This document shows positions 27,870 through 36,834 of a stretch of DNA of 64,000 nucleotides, piece after piece. A model generated the notes under the pieces. The model searched no databases, was not told the DNA's origin, and was given only the letters and a program-made list of their open reading frames with translations. Source of the stretch: Mucilaginibacter gossypiicola (GTDB lineage Bacteria > Bacteroidota > Bacteroidia > Sphingobacteriales > Sphingobacteriaceae); the NCBI RefSeq assembly GCF_900110105.1, contig NZ_FOCL01000005.1, forward strand, positions 248,001 through 312,000. The letters run 5' to 3'. Position numbers and translations under genes: made by a program. Position 1 is the stretch's first letter, and each line of letters starts with the position of its first letter.

Positions 27870-30179
27870 ATGATCAAACAATACACATTTATTTTACTTT
27901 GCATGCTTTTCTTTTCGGCACACGGAACAGCACAGACGCGGCATACCTTTGAAATCGGAAAGCATGATTTTTTTCTGGACGGAAAACCTTTCCAGATCAT
28001 CTCCGGAGAAATGCACTATGCCAGGGTGCCCCGCCCATACTGGCGCGACAGGCTTAAAAAGGCCCGGGCAATGGGTTTAAATACCATTTGTACCTACATG
28101 TTCTGGAATGCACATGAGCCTGTTGAAGGACGTTATAATTTCAAAGATAACCTCGATCTGAAAGAGTTTTGCAAGGAAGCTGCGGAAGAAGGGCTTTGGA
28201 TAATACTTAGGCCCGGGCCCTACACCTGTGCAGAATGGGATCTCGGCGGATTGCCGTCCTGGTTACTTAAAAATGAACATGTCGTTCTGCGCAGTGCTGA
28301 CACCGCTTACCTTCCGCATACATTACGCTTCCTTGACCGTGCCGTGCAGGAATTCAAAAATTCACAAATAACCAATGGCGGCAATATCCTCATGGTTCAG
28401 GTGGAAAATGAATATGGTGAATATGGCTCAGATAAAGGATATCTGAACGCTATTAAACAAACGCTTCGTGATGCGGGCGTTACCGTACCGCTGTTTAACT
28501 GCGATTGGCCAGGTAAAGACAATTACGACAGAGGACATATCGATGGCGTTATGCCCAGTATTAACTTTGGCGGACAGGCACAAAGAAATTTTGAAACCTT
28601 CTCCCGGTATGCACCTGATGTACCGAGGTTTAATTCCGAATTCTGGACCGGATGGTTTGATTACTGGGGAGGAAAACATGAAGTACATGCTGCTAAAGAG
28701 AAACTTGCAGATTTCAAGTGGATGATAGACAATGGTGTATCGGTTAATCTTTATATGTTTCACGGCGGAACCAGCAATGGTTTTTTTTCCGGGGCTAATG
28801 GCAGTGATAGCTATTTTACACCATACATTACCAGTTACGATTACGATGCGCCCCTTAGTGAAAGCGGTGAGCCAAACGATAAGTTCTTAGCATTCAGGAA
28901 CGTAATCCTTCAAAAATATCCCGACTTGAAATTACCACCATTGCCGGCGGCAACCCCCAAAATCGCAATACCTGAATTTCAACTGTATCCGGTCGCCTCT
29001 CTTAAGGAGAATCTTCCTTCGCCCCGTCTGTTTGGCAGGCCTCAAAATATGGAAGCTCTGGATCAGGACTACGGCATGATACTATATGCGCATGATTTAG
29101 TCGGACAGTTTACCGGTGAATTACAAATTAAGCGGGTAATGGACCGTGCTATTGTTTACCTGGACGGAAAGAAGATAGGAATCCTTGACCGCAGGCTTAA
29201 TCAGAGCACAATAAATGTAAATAGCGGTACCGGAAAACATCGATTGGAAATTTTAGTGGAAGCACTGGGGCGAGTGAATTTTGGCAGCGCTATCGATCAT
29301 GAGCGAAAGGGAATTACCGAAGGTGTTTACCTGAACGGTACAGAATTAAAAGGGTGGGAGCATTACCCTTTGCCTCTGCAGAATATATCATCTTTTAAAC
29401 CGTCAGCCGTTCATGCCGGGTATCCAGAATTTTACCAAGGGCGTTTTAGTATATCAAAGAAAGGAGACACCTTTTTAGACACGAGGAACCTGGATAACGG
29501 GTTGCTATGGTTGAATGGGAAAATGATTGGGCGTTATTGGATGATCGGACCACAGCAAACACTTTATATCCCGGGATGCTGGCTTAAAACAGGAACAAAC
29601 GATGTATCGGTTCTGGAACTCGGAAATCCTGCAAAATTTTCTATTTCCGGTTTAAAGGAGCAGGTATGGGCAACAAAAGCAGATCCGTCTTTGTTAAATC
29701 GTCGCAAAGGCCAGGCATTACATCTTAAGGCTGAACAGTTAGTGCAGCATGGTATACTGGAGGACAAAGCGGGATGGCAGGACATTAGATTTAAATCAGT
29801 CATCGAGGGGCGGTACATCTGCCTGGAAAGTATGTCAGCCTATCGACAATCTGCCTGCACTGCAATTGCAGAATTGCGCTTAGTTGACGCCAGCGGAAAA
29901 GAGATACCGCGCGAAAGATATACAATTGTTTATGCGGATAGTGAAGAAACGGAAACAGATAATGGGCTTGCGGGATTGCTGATAGATAACCAGTCAACCA
30001 CCAACTGGCAAACGAGACAGGAAAACAAAGGAATTGACCAACCACACCAGGTAGTAATTGATTTGGGTGGAGTGACTGGAATCGGAGGTTTCAAATATCT
30101 CCCGGTTCCTGATGGAAGAAAGGGCAGGCCAAAAGATTATAACTTCTATGTTTCCTTGAAGAATTTCAATTTCAAATAA
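27870..30179 (+). CDS. GH35 beta-galactosidase, secreted
   Basis: A 769-residue enzyme with signal peptide (1 to ~22, 'SAHGTAQT'). The N-terminal barrel is clearly GH35: 'ISGEMHYARVPRPYWRDRL', 'WILRPGPYTCAEWDLGGLP', acid/base Glu181 in 'QVENEYG', nucleophile Glu257 in 'FNSEFWTGW', and 'MFHGGTSNGF'. The ~600-residue barrel plus jelly-rolls is followed by a C-terminal discoidin-like domain (~630-765, 'STTNWQTRQENKG', 'VVIDLGGVTGIGGFKYLP'). It should hydrolyse terminal beta-galactosyl residues from products released by the other enzymes, in the periplasm or outside. A hairpin and a strong terminator follow. Confidence 0.93.
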   Translation: MIKQYTFILLCMLFFSAHGTAQTRHTFEIGKHDFFLDGKPFQIISGEMHYARVPRPYWRDRLKKARAMGLNTICTYMFWNAHEPVEGRYNFKDNLDLKEFCKEAAEEGLWIILRPGPYTCAEWDLGGLPSWLLKNEHVVLRSADTAYLPHTLRFLDRAVQEFKNSQITNGGNILMVQVENEYGEYGSDKGYLNAIKQTLRDAGVTVPLFNCDWPGKDNYDRGHIDGVMPSINFGGQAQRNFETFSRYAPDVPRFNSEFWTGWFDYWGGKHEVHAAKEKLADFKWMIDNGVSVNLYMFHGGTSNGFFSGANGSDSYFTPYITSYDYDAPLSESGEPNDKFLAFRNVILQKYPDLKLPPLPAATPKIAIPEFQLYPVASLKENLPSPRLFGRPQNMEALDQDYGMILYAHDLVGQFTGELQIKRVMDRAIVYLDGKKIGILDRRLNQSTINVNSGTGKHRLEILVEALGRVNFGSAIDHERKGITEGVYLNGTELKGWEHYPLPLQNISSFKPSAVHAGYPEFYQGRFSISKKGDTFLDTRNLDNGLLWLNGKMIGRYWMIGPQQTLYIPGCWLKTGTNDVSVLELGNPAKFSISGLKEQVWATKADPSLLNRRKGQALHLKAEQLVQHGILEDKAGWQDIRFKSVIEGRYICLESMSAYRQSACTAIAELRLVDASGKEIPRERYTIVYADSEETETDNGLAGLLIDNQSTTNWQTRQENKGIDQPHQVVIDLGGVTGIGGFKYLPVPDGRKGRPKDYNFYVSLKNFNFK

Positions 30180-30345
30180 TATGTGATAGTTGAGAGCGTA
30201 TTTTTGTATTTACCGAGCCTTGATTGGGCCTCATATGATAAGTACTCTTCTATTTATTCGCTATATTAATCTCTTATGCAAAAAAGCGTCTTCTTTAATA
30301 TTTTATTCAGCACGTTCAGTATGTGATTTCTGATTCGGTTAAGGT

Positions 30346-30370
30346 TGAACATTCAAAAGTTGAATGTTCA
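30346..30370 (+). other. Perfect 11-bp hairpin without T-run
   Basis: Arms 30346-30356 and 30360-30370 are perfectly complementary around a three-base loop (AAG). There is no T-tract, and it sits 27 bp before the palindromic terminator. It could be an mRNA 3' stabiliser or a protein-binding dyad. Confidence 0.6.
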
Positions 30371-30396
30371 AAAATAGAACGCGACATTGAAAAGGA

Positions 30397-30440
30397 ATAA
30401 ATAAAAAAAGAATCGCCGCGGCGATTCTTTTTTTATTTAT
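30397..30440 (+). terminator. 44-bp perfect palindrome, bidirectional-type terminator
   Basis: A perfect palindrome without spacer: 22-base arms with a GC core (CGCCGCGGCG) flanked by A7 on the left and T7 on the right. RNA from either strand would form a hairpin ending in U-rich sequence. It closes the GH35 transcription unit on the + strand. Confidence 0.9.
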
Positions 30441-31066
30441 GATTAGCTGCAAATGAAATAAGTAAATGATGTGAACAGCCAAAATGCATTACATAGTCTC
30501 GTAATCTCAAGTTGCTGAATTTTAAACGCCAGTTTCGTTAATGCAGTAACGGCGAAAATATAATGTTTGTAATTATTTACTTATCGAAAGCCTTTTTATA
30601 ATGTATTGTCAGGGAAAGTTGACCAAATAAATTCCCCCCTGCATTTGGTTCATTTGCCCCACTCCGGCGATAGACTGCAATGCTACCTTCGCCTTATTAT
30701 AATAATATAAACTGTTAAAATGCCTGTATTTAAGTGAATTGCAAATGCTTATAAATCGCATGAACCATCGCTGTTGACTCAATGATTTATGTTATATAGG
30801 CATTAATTACCCGTTAACAAGTACGGATAGTCTGTTGTATCAGCTGTTTGTTTGTTCGCAGGGGAGGAATGTAATCAGGACGACCGGGGATTTCGGATTT
30901 ATCATTATGGTATTAAATGTTTTGCCTATGAGATAACAAAAAAATGGTCCTCCCAAGGAATAACATGGTCAGTAGCTGATCAGTTATGATAAACCGGTAT
31001 AGATTATCCCTCGATTATACCTTTTTAAAAAATCAATAATACTTTACCTATTAAATTTCGAATTAA

Positions 31067-32011
31067 ATGAGAAGAAGGAATTTATTTTATGCAAGTATCC
31101 TTGTTTTGGCCCTTGCAAGTTGTTCTAAAGAAAAAACCGCAGAAATATCACCTAAAATCAGCAATGTAGAAGGTGAGAAAAAAGCAATTAAAACCTTGGC
31201 TGTTCCTACTTTAAACACCTGGGTCTCCCTGGTCGCAAGACATAGTGGTAAGCAAATACAGTTTCCGGGATTCAATATAGATGACAATACCCAAGCCCTG
31301 CAATACGCTGACGGGCCCGGCGCTAACGGTCGGTTCAAAATCACATCCGTAGGTACAAATATTTACCGGATAACGCCAAGCATGCCTTATGCGCTCGGCA
31401 AGGCACTTGAAGTGACTGGCGCATCTACAGCCGATGGTGCCAATGTTGCTCAATATCCCTATAGCGGCGGCACAAACCAACAATGGCAGTTTGTGGATAT
31501 GGGGAGTGGTTATTTCCAGATCATTAACGTAAAGAGCGGCAAAGCTTTAGATATCGATGGGGCCTCCACAGCGGATGGAACCGGTGCAATTCAGTATACA
31601 GCATCCTCTACCGCCTACAATCAGCAATTTAAATTGGTTTCCAAAGGTGCTACCACCGTGTGCACCGCATGTACTAGCTGTACCCCATGGTTTAGCACGT
31701 TCGTTGCCGGCTCATGGATATTGATGTATAACTCTGCCAGCGCAACTTTAGCTTCAGATGGAGGTGCATCTACCTATACCGCGAATTATGAAACGGCTTA
31801 CTGGGGATCTTCCGGCACTATTGTTCCCTTTACCGTTACTGTACTTTCTGGTACTAATACGCTAACAAGTACAAGCGGAACGAGCGCTCCGGGAACCTGT
31901 ACCGGAACAGCCTTTCCGCAGTATGCTTACTATAACCTTAATGGATCAGTTAAGTGGACCAACAACGAAAGTGGTTGTGATGTAAACGTAGCGTTACGTT
32001 CAGGGAGTTAA
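31067..32011 (+). CDS. Lipoprotein with ricin-type beta-trefoil lectin domain
   Basis: A 314-residue lipoprotein (lipobox 'LALASCSKEK', lipid Cys about residue 19). Residues ~50-195 form a RICIN domain with repeats 'GKALEVTGASTADGANVAQYPYSGG', shortened here to its key parts: two 'ASTADG' turns and the QxW-type motifs 'NQQWQF' and 'NQQFKL'. Residues ~200-314 form a Cys-rich beta domain ('CTACTSCTPWF', later 'GTCTGTAFPQYAYYN') that I do not recognise. It probably binds galactose-containing glycans at the cell surface. The C-rich motif upstream suggests control with the rest of the locus. Confidence 0.82.
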   Translation: MRRRNLFYASILVLALASCSKEKTAEISPKISNVEGEKKAIKTLAVPTLNTWVSLVARHSGKQIQFPGFNIDDNTQALQYADGPGANGRFKITSVGTNIYRITPSMPYALGKALEVTGASTADGANVAQYPYSGGTNQQWQFVDMGSGYFQIINVKSGKALDIDGASTADGTGAIQYTASSTAYNQQFKLVSKGATTVCTACTSCTPWFSTFVAGSWILMYNSASATLASDGGASTYTANYETAYWGSSGTIVPFTVTVLSGTNTLTSTSGTSAPGTCTGTAFPQYAYYNLNGSVKWTNNESGCDVNVALRSGS

Positions 32012-32030
32012 AAATAATGTTCTCGTGATC

Positions 32031-32072
32031 TTTAATTACCGCCAGCACCAATCACTGCGGGCGGTAATTAAA
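32031..32072 (+). terminator. 13-bp stem-loop between lectin and propeller genes
   Basis: Perfect arms 32031-32043 and 32060-32072 with a 16-base loop. The stem has T and A ends, so it can act as a weak terminator or as a partial attenuator before the gene at 32110. Confidence 0.6.
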
Positions 32073-32109
32073 AATATTCCACAGAAAAAAGAATCTTAGA
32101 GATTAGGAC

Positions 32110-33726
32110 ATGAATAATCATAGATATAAAATAACGGGTGTAATTGTTTATATCTTTTTGCTGATTGAGATAACCTCATGCAGAGAAAAGGAAACTCCAA
32201 TAAACATTTCCACAACTACGCTCTGCGCGGTGCCCAATCCGGTTAACATAACGGTTACCCCGGATGGCCGGCACACTATGTTTGTTGTAACCGAAGGCAA
32301 TAAACAACATGTAGTCTTCGACGGTGTGGCCGGCCCCGAATTTGAAGGAGTGTATGTAGAGCGATCTTTCATGCTGAGCCCGGATGGGAAAAGAACGGCC
32401 TATATCGTCGCTTCCAATATTCCTGCCCCTAATAATTGCAAGACCTGCGGGCCGCCAGGAAAATGGCGCGCCATTATTGATAACCATTTTGAGCCTGAGT
32501 ATGAAAAGATACTTAATATTGCCTTCAGCAATGATGCTAAACAATTTGCGTATGCGGCGATGAAGAAAAGAAACGATGGTAGCAATTTCTGGACGGTAGT
32601 GGTTAATGGGCATGAAGAAGGTTGTTACAACGCGATTTCAAAATTATCGCCTCAGTTTAATCTGGACGGTAAAAAAATCGTTAGCGTTGTGCGAAGGGAA
32701 AATCAAAAGAGTATAGTGGTCGTTAATAATACCGAAAGCGAGGATTATGATTACATAGGTTATGGAATTCCCATTTTTAGCCCTGACGGAAAACACATGG
32801 CATATTCAGCGAGGGATTTTAAAACTAATTTAGCAATAGTGGTATTCGACGGGAAGGCCGGCAATCCATATAACGCCGTTCCGGAAAGGTCTCTCGTATT
32901 TAGCCCTGATTCAAAAAGTTTCGCCTATGGTGCGCAAATCGCAAATAACTGGCAGGTTGTTGCGAATAATGTGCCCGAGGAGAAGTATCTGAAGGTGGAT
33001 AATATTCAGTATAGTCCTGATGGAAAGCATTTAACCTACAAAGCCCAAAAAGGAGGGAAATGGATGGTAGTAACAGACGGCAAAGAAGGCTTTGCGGTTG
33101 ATAGTCTTATGAAGGGCTTTCCTGTATTCAGTGCTGACGGAAAAAATACTGCTTACGGCTACAAAAAAAGCGGAAAATGGCACGTTGTGGTTGAACAGGT
33201 TGATACACAAGAAAATATAAATCAACAATTCTTCATCAGCAACTTTGAAAAAGGCTACGACGAAATAATAGCCTGCTTTTTTAGCCCTGACAATAAGCAC
33301 CTCTCCTTTATTGTAAGGGAGGGCAACAAGAAAAAAGTAATAAATGACGGTATAGCAGAAAATGAATTTGATGATATCGTTCCAAATCTTACATATAGCC
33401 CAGACAGTAAACATATCGCTTATTTGGCCCGCATTAAAGAAGCAGGGGATAAAAAAAAACTTGTCGTTTTGGATGGTAGCCCGGGGCCGGAGTTTGATGA
33501 CATACTGAACGAAAATTTGTCTTTTATATTGTTCAGCAGGGATAGCAGGCATGTATCCTATGCGGCAGCCTCACATGGAAAATGGAGCTATATTATCGAC
33601 GGGCAGTCAATGAAAGCTGCTTATGATACCATATGTAACTTGGTTGACGCCGGGCTAAATGGATTTGAGTCTATCGCTGTCAATGACGGAAAGCTTTACC
33701 TGCTGAAATGGGGATTCGGGGGATGA
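32110..33726 (+). CDS. PD40/WD40-like beta-propeller lipoprotein
   Basis: A 538-residue protein with a lipobox ('LIEITSCREKETP'). It is built of repeated PD40-type blades with the signature 'SPDGK' or 'SPDSK' (for example 'LSPDGKRTAYIV', 'FSPDGKHMAYSA', 'YSPDSKHIAYLA'), each followed by a 'WxVVVxG' or 'xVVxDG' strand. This is the TolB/DPP-IV-like propeller fold. No peptidase domain follows, so it is likely a binding or scaffold protein at the outer membrane. It is the last gene of the glycan region. Confidence 0.85.
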   Translation: MNNHRYKITGVIVYIFLLIEITSCREKETPINISTTTLCAVPNPVNITVTPDGRHTMFVVTEGNKQHVVFDGVAGPEFEGVYVERSFMLSPDGKRTAYIVASNIPAPNNCKTCGPPGKWRAIIDNHFEPEYEKILNIAFSNDAKQFAYAAMKKRNDGSNFWTVVVNGHEEGCYNAISKLSPQFNLDGKKIVSVVRRENQKSIVVVNNTESEDYDYIGYGIPIFSPDGKHMAYSARDFKTNLAIVVFDGKAGNPYNAVPERSLVFSPDSKSFAYGAQIANNWQVVANNVPEEKYLKVDNIQYSPDGKHLTYKAQKGGKWMVVTDGKEGFAVDSLMKGFPVFSADGKNTAYGYKKSGKWHVVVEQVDTQENINQQFFISNFEKGYDEIIACFFSPDNKHLSFIVREGNKKKVINDGIAENEFDDIVPNLTYSPDSKHIAYLARIKEAGDKKKLVVLDGSPGPEFDDILNENLSFILFSRDSRHVSYAAASHGKWSYIIDGQSMKAAYDTICNLVDAGLNGFESIAVNDGKLYLLKWGFGG

Positions 33727-34906
33727 CGTAAACCTGTCTGCATCTGAAAGTTTACGGGACCCATATATGAGGGCTTATTGCCGCAATGTTCCTGGCACCC
33801 GTGCTACAGGTTGGATTAACTTTTTTAATGTTAAAAATCAACTCTTTGAGTTGGTAAAGCTGAAAGGGATATTGGATTGCTGGTTCAGGTTGAGAGCTAT
33901 TTGCTATTCATTAGGCTCTATTTTATTTGATTTTTGATTAACACATCGAATTATAAACAAATATTATGTCGTGTTTTAAGATTGGATCACCGAAATACGG
34001 ATGGTTCTTGTGGCGCTCATTGCCGAATTTGCCGTCCTGATAGTTTCATCAATTATTATTTCCAGTTCTTCGAAATAATGCTTCGAATCCAGAATCGGGC
34101 TTTAATAGCGAGTAATTTGATCTACGATTAAACCATAATTTTCTGGTTTTTTTCGGCAAAGGCCGGTTTACCATAAGAATAAACCGGTCTATCTTATTTG
34201 TTAGCTGAATGTGAAATAATTGCTTCAAGCGGCGGCGGTTTTCAACAGAACGCCTAGCATGGAGAAGAAAGATAATGTGTGTTTAATGGATACGAATGGT
34301 GGAAACAGGTATAGAGCAGGCATCAATGGTCCGGCTTTTTTTGTGTGCCTCCAGGTTAATCGGTTCTCTAATCTATATGAAGTGGTCACCGGTAAAGACA
34401 ACGCGTAATTGCCTAGTAAGTTTTTCCTCAGGTTGTGGCGTATCTCCACGCCCCGCTCAATTCCAAAGGTTGTCGCTCAGGCTGTAACCCCGCCGGAAAG
34501 TTAATGCTGTTTCGTTTGGATTAACGATGTATACTAAGGGTATCAGAATTCGGATTGGGCCCTCGTTTTTTGCGTCCCTTTATCCAGTAGTGTCCTTAAA
34601 TAATGCCGTTGCCTCCGGCCCGCGCTATCCATTACAATCTTTTTGCAAAAGGATTTTCATTGCTATCCCTAACGGTGCCATGGCCTGCTGCCGCATCGCC
34701 GTCCCGGTCCGCCCGCTTGCTTCGCTACTGCGCCGTTTCGCTACCCTTCACCTGCTCCGTTACTACGCGCTCCGCTGCCCCGGACTTGCTCCGCCGCAGA
34801 AGGCTGACCGCGCGAAAAGCCTGCCGTTCTTGTTTTTGGGGTTAAGGCAGGCCATTCGCTTTTCCCGCTTGGCTGGTATTTGATGTGGTGACCGGTTTGA
34901 AAGTCT

Positions 34907-34969
34907 AAATCCTGGCCCTGCCCTGCGGGTGCTTCGGCCGGTACAAAAACCGGCAGGCAGTCAGGATTT
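34907..34969. other. Nested inverted repeat upstream of the PRTRC island
   Basis: Outer arms 34907-34914 and 34962-34969 (8 bp perfect), a second CTGCC/GGCAG pairing, and an inner hairpin GGCCGGT 34936-34942 with ACCGGC 34949-34954. A structured RNA or a protein-binding dyad is possible. Confidence 0.5.
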
Positions 34970-35073
34970 CAACTTTCCTTAATTAAACAGGGATTACCTT
35001 CAGGTCTTGTCGGGAAATATTCCAGCCCACCGCCTTTTTTCAATTGCATCTTTTGTTTAATGAGCTTCATTTA

Positions 35074-35231
35074 GCCTTTGCCGAGGCAAATTTACACCTC
35101 CCCGGCGGTCAAGGCCAAGCAAGTGCCACCTAAAAAATCTCCACACCTCCGCTGCGCTCCGGGTAGTATTTTTTAAGTGGCAGCCTTGGCCCGCCAGCCC
35201 CACGCACAAGTTTATTGCCTCTATCAAAGGC
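35074..35231. other. ~158-bp multi-segment inverted repeat before ssb
   Basis: Matched arm segments, outside to inside: 35074-35080 with 35225-35231; 35083-35089 with 35215-35221; 35113-35119 with 35185-35191; 35124-35138 with 35168-35182 (one mismatch in 15). The loop is the GC-rich CCGCTGCGCTCC part. The ordered pairing over the whole length suggests one long stem with bulges, about 50 bp before the SSB start. It may be a regulatory RNA, a transfer origin or a replication-related structure. Confidence 0.7.
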
Positions 35232-35283
35232 CAAACGAGGTTCCGCCGAATGGCCTTACAGAACAGGGTATTCACAAAAACAA

Positions 35284-35703
35284 ATGCGTATGCTATTTAC
35301 AGGGTGTATTACCGCCGATGCGGCGGTCAGGGAAATCGGAGGGACGAGGAAAGTCACCGGTTTCACCGTTGCCATTAATGACCATTTTAAGGACAGGGAG
35401 GGCGCTAAAAAGACCCTTACCACTTTCATAGAATGTTCCTACTGGGTTAATCACGGCCTTGCGGCCTACCTTACCAGGGGGGTGGTTGTCGAGATTTTCG
35501 GTCGTGTCGAGGCCAAAGCGTGGCTCGACAGCGAGAACAAGCCCAAGCCTTACCTCGCCTGTACCGTGAAAGATGTCCGCCTTTGCGGAACAGGCGGCAA
35601 CGCCCGGCAGGAAAAGCCGGGTGTTGCCGCCTTGCAAGGCGCAGCAGCTAATGAAGCGGCATCTGGTGCAGCTTCCACAAATGATGACGACCTCCCATTT
35701 TAA
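35284..35703 (+). CDS. ssb: Single-stranded DNA-binding protein
   Basis: A 139-residue OB-fold SSB. The ATG at 35284 is chosen because the conserved strand 'MLFTGCITADAAVREIGG' begins there (ATG 35290 is also possible); the 23 upstream in-frame residues overlap the large dyad and look non-coding. It has 'VTGFTVAINDHF', 'ECSYWVN', 'VEIFGRVEAKAW' and ends in the acidic tip 'DDDLPF' that recruits partner proteins. As first gene of the PRTRC operon it is probably the island's own SSB and not the housekeeping copy. Confidence 0.92.
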   Translation: MRMLFTGCITADAAVREIGGTRKVTGFTVAINDHFKDREGAKKTLTTFIECSYWVNHGLAAYLTRGVVVEIFGRVEAKAWLDSENKPKPYLACTVKDVRLCGTGGNARQEKPGVAALQGAAANEAASGAASTNDDDLPF

Positions 35704-35713
35704 TCCCCAAGCC

Positions 35714-36166
35714 ATGAACGTAACGACAGATTTTAAATTTCAGAGCTTGCTTACCTTGAAGAACGACAGCCTTTCCGGCCCGATCTCCCCCTTGCTTTTT
35801 GCCAAAGATATGGCCGCAGCCGGGGAGTTTAAGTTCAACCGCCTTGCGCGCGTCTGGTTTACCGATGAACGCATCAATCAACGCCGGGAAGACGGCGGCC
35901 TCACCGGGTTCGACAGCCTTATCATCGGCATGGTCTGCGATAATGATGTCTGGCTGAGCCTGTGGGTGGATATGGGTGTCGGCGGCCTGCCCATCGCAAT
36001 GGCCTGCCAGTCCGATGGCGAGGTCATCATGACCCCGGCTTACCCCGCCGAACACTTTGAACGAAAACTGGGCGAAAACGAGGTTGATGATATCTTCTCT
36101 TTTCTTTTTCAACATATCGAAGTTATAGCCATCAAACAAGAAACTGACCAAACACCGGAACCATGA
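35714..36166 (+). CDS. Unknown protein of the PRTRC island
   Basis: A 150-residue acidic protein with no recognised motif. ATG 35714 is chosen, 10 bp after the ssb stop; an upstream extension to 35573 would overlap ssb. Features: 'RLARVWFTDERINQRREDGG', 'GFDSLIIGMVCDNDVWLSLWVDMG', and a predicted helix near the C-terminus ('NEVDDIFSFLFQHIEVIAI'). The stop overlaps the next start (ATGA at 36163), so the two are translationally coupled. Confidence 0.75.
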   Translation: MNVTTDFKFQSLLTLKNDSLSGPISPLLFAKDMAAAGEFKFNRLARVWFTDERINQRREDGGLTGFDSLIIGMVCDNDVWLSLWVDMGVGGLPIAMACQSDGEVIMTPAYPAEHFERKLGENEVDDIFSFLFQHIEVIAIKQETDQTPEP

Positions 36167-36834
36167 GAACAATTATCATCCATATTTACCCTTTGCAGGA
36201 GCTCGGCGAAGCCGCAAAGTCAGAAGCCATCAATCATTTTCGTGACATCAATGTACATTTCGATTGGTATGAGCCCATTTACCTTGATTTTATTGCCATT
36301 TGCGAAACCATCGGCCTGACCGTAAAAAGCGGTGATATCGGTTTCAGCGGCTTTTACACACAGGGCAGCGGAAGCGCTTTTAGTGCTGAAGCCGACCTGC
36401 CCGGCCTCATAGACGGTATTAGGGCAGAAGCATGGAAAAGCTATGCCCCCAAACTCGAACTGGCCTTTGCGCCGCTTCGCATTGACCGCAGGGTGATGGC
36501 GCTCATCCGCCGGGGGCAACTTCAACCCGAAGCAAGTGTTTTACAGCCACGCCGGGGGCTGTCCGCCCGCGCCTACCTCGACTATGGCCTGCCCAACCAT
36601 AAGGCCTATGAACGTATCGCCGGGGAACTGAGGAGGCTCGAAGATTGGCTGAAGTCCGTTGCAGACTGTATTAACCAATTCCTGTACCGTTCCCTTGAAC
36701 GGGAATTTGAATACCAAACGACTGATGAGGCGATAGCCGAATCCATCACCGCAAACAGTTACCATTTTACCATCGACGGCATTTTCGCCGGGAATATCAA
36801 AGCATTGACAGCACAAAACGAGGAGCAACCATGA
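36163..36834 (+). CDS. Unknown protein resembling phage 'antitoxin-like' family
   Basis: A 223-residue protein. Its N-terminal half ('LGEAAKSEAINHFRDINV', 'WYEPIYLDFIAICETIGL', 'DIGFSGFYTQGSGSAF') resembles a phage and mobile-element family often labelled as an antitoxin of a toxin-antitoxin stability system, marked by a 'FSGFxxQGxGxxF' motif. That label is weakly supported in general, and no toxin is evident beside it. The C-terminal half is helical. It starts at the ATGA overlap with the preceding gene and overlaps the next one the same way. Confidence 0.72.
   Translation: MRTIIIHIYPLQELGEAAKSEAINHFRDINVHFDWYEPIYLDFIAICETIGLTVKSGDIGFSGFYTQGSGSAFSAEADLPGLIDGIRAEAWKSYAPKLELAFAPLRIDRRVMALIRRGQLQPEASVLQPRRGLSARAYLDYGLPNHKAYERIAGELRRLEDWLKSVADCINQFLYRSLEREFEYQTTDEAIAESITANSYHFTIDGIFAGNIKALTAQNEEQP

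Larger units (their letters stand above)
30180..31066 (+). promoter_or_regulatory. 887-bp intergenic region with hairpin, terminator and C-rich operator candidate
   Basis: No credible gene was seen. It contains an 11-bp hairpin (30346-30370), a long palindromic terminator (30397-30440), and the C-rich motif with CCCCCC at 30634-30639 and a second run at 30657-30660, ~430 bp before the lectin gene start. The spacing and the TG(A/C)ATT-like bases after the first run resemble the sites before 5957 and 13866. Confidence 0.5.
33727..35283 (+). other. Long non-coding island boundary region
   Basis: About 1.56 kb with no convincing gene. A weak hairpin (33727-33756) follows the propeller gene. ATG 34259 starts a 49-codon ORF ending at 34408 that is coding-like but unsupported. 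A dyad lies at 34163-34187. Around 34,600-34,860 the sequence becomes rich in short GCT/CCG-type words such as GCTCCG and TTGCTCCGCC, and two large dyads follow (34907-34969 and 35074-35231). The switch to GC-richer sequence and codon use starts here, so this may hold the left edge, an origin of transfer or the control region of the PRTRC island. Confidence 0.5.

Noticed and set aside
34220..34408. ORF of 62 codons (49 from ATG 34259) in the non-coding border region
   Set aside because: Composition is passable, but an opposite-strand frame is equally open, there is no ribosome-binding context and no recognisable motif. Kept only as a remark.
34527..34883. Overlapping + strand ORFs rich in Arg, Leu, Pro and Ser
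   Set aside because: Two frames are open at once through a GC-rich short-word tract, as expected from composition alone; the proteins look like translated repeats.
35071..35235. CRISPR-like or tRNA-like structure
   Set aside because: The repeats are inverted, not evenly spaced direct repeats, and no cloverleaf or anticodon arm could be drawn.
35057..35275. Minus-strand ORF of 72 codons over the large dyad
   Set aside because: It lies wholly inside the inverted repeat and has no protein-like character; the pairing explains the sequence better.
35648..36172. Long minus-strand ORF opposite the second PRTRC-island gene
   Set aside because: A GC-rich antisense shadow; the + strand genes are linked by ATGA overlaps and have natural composition.
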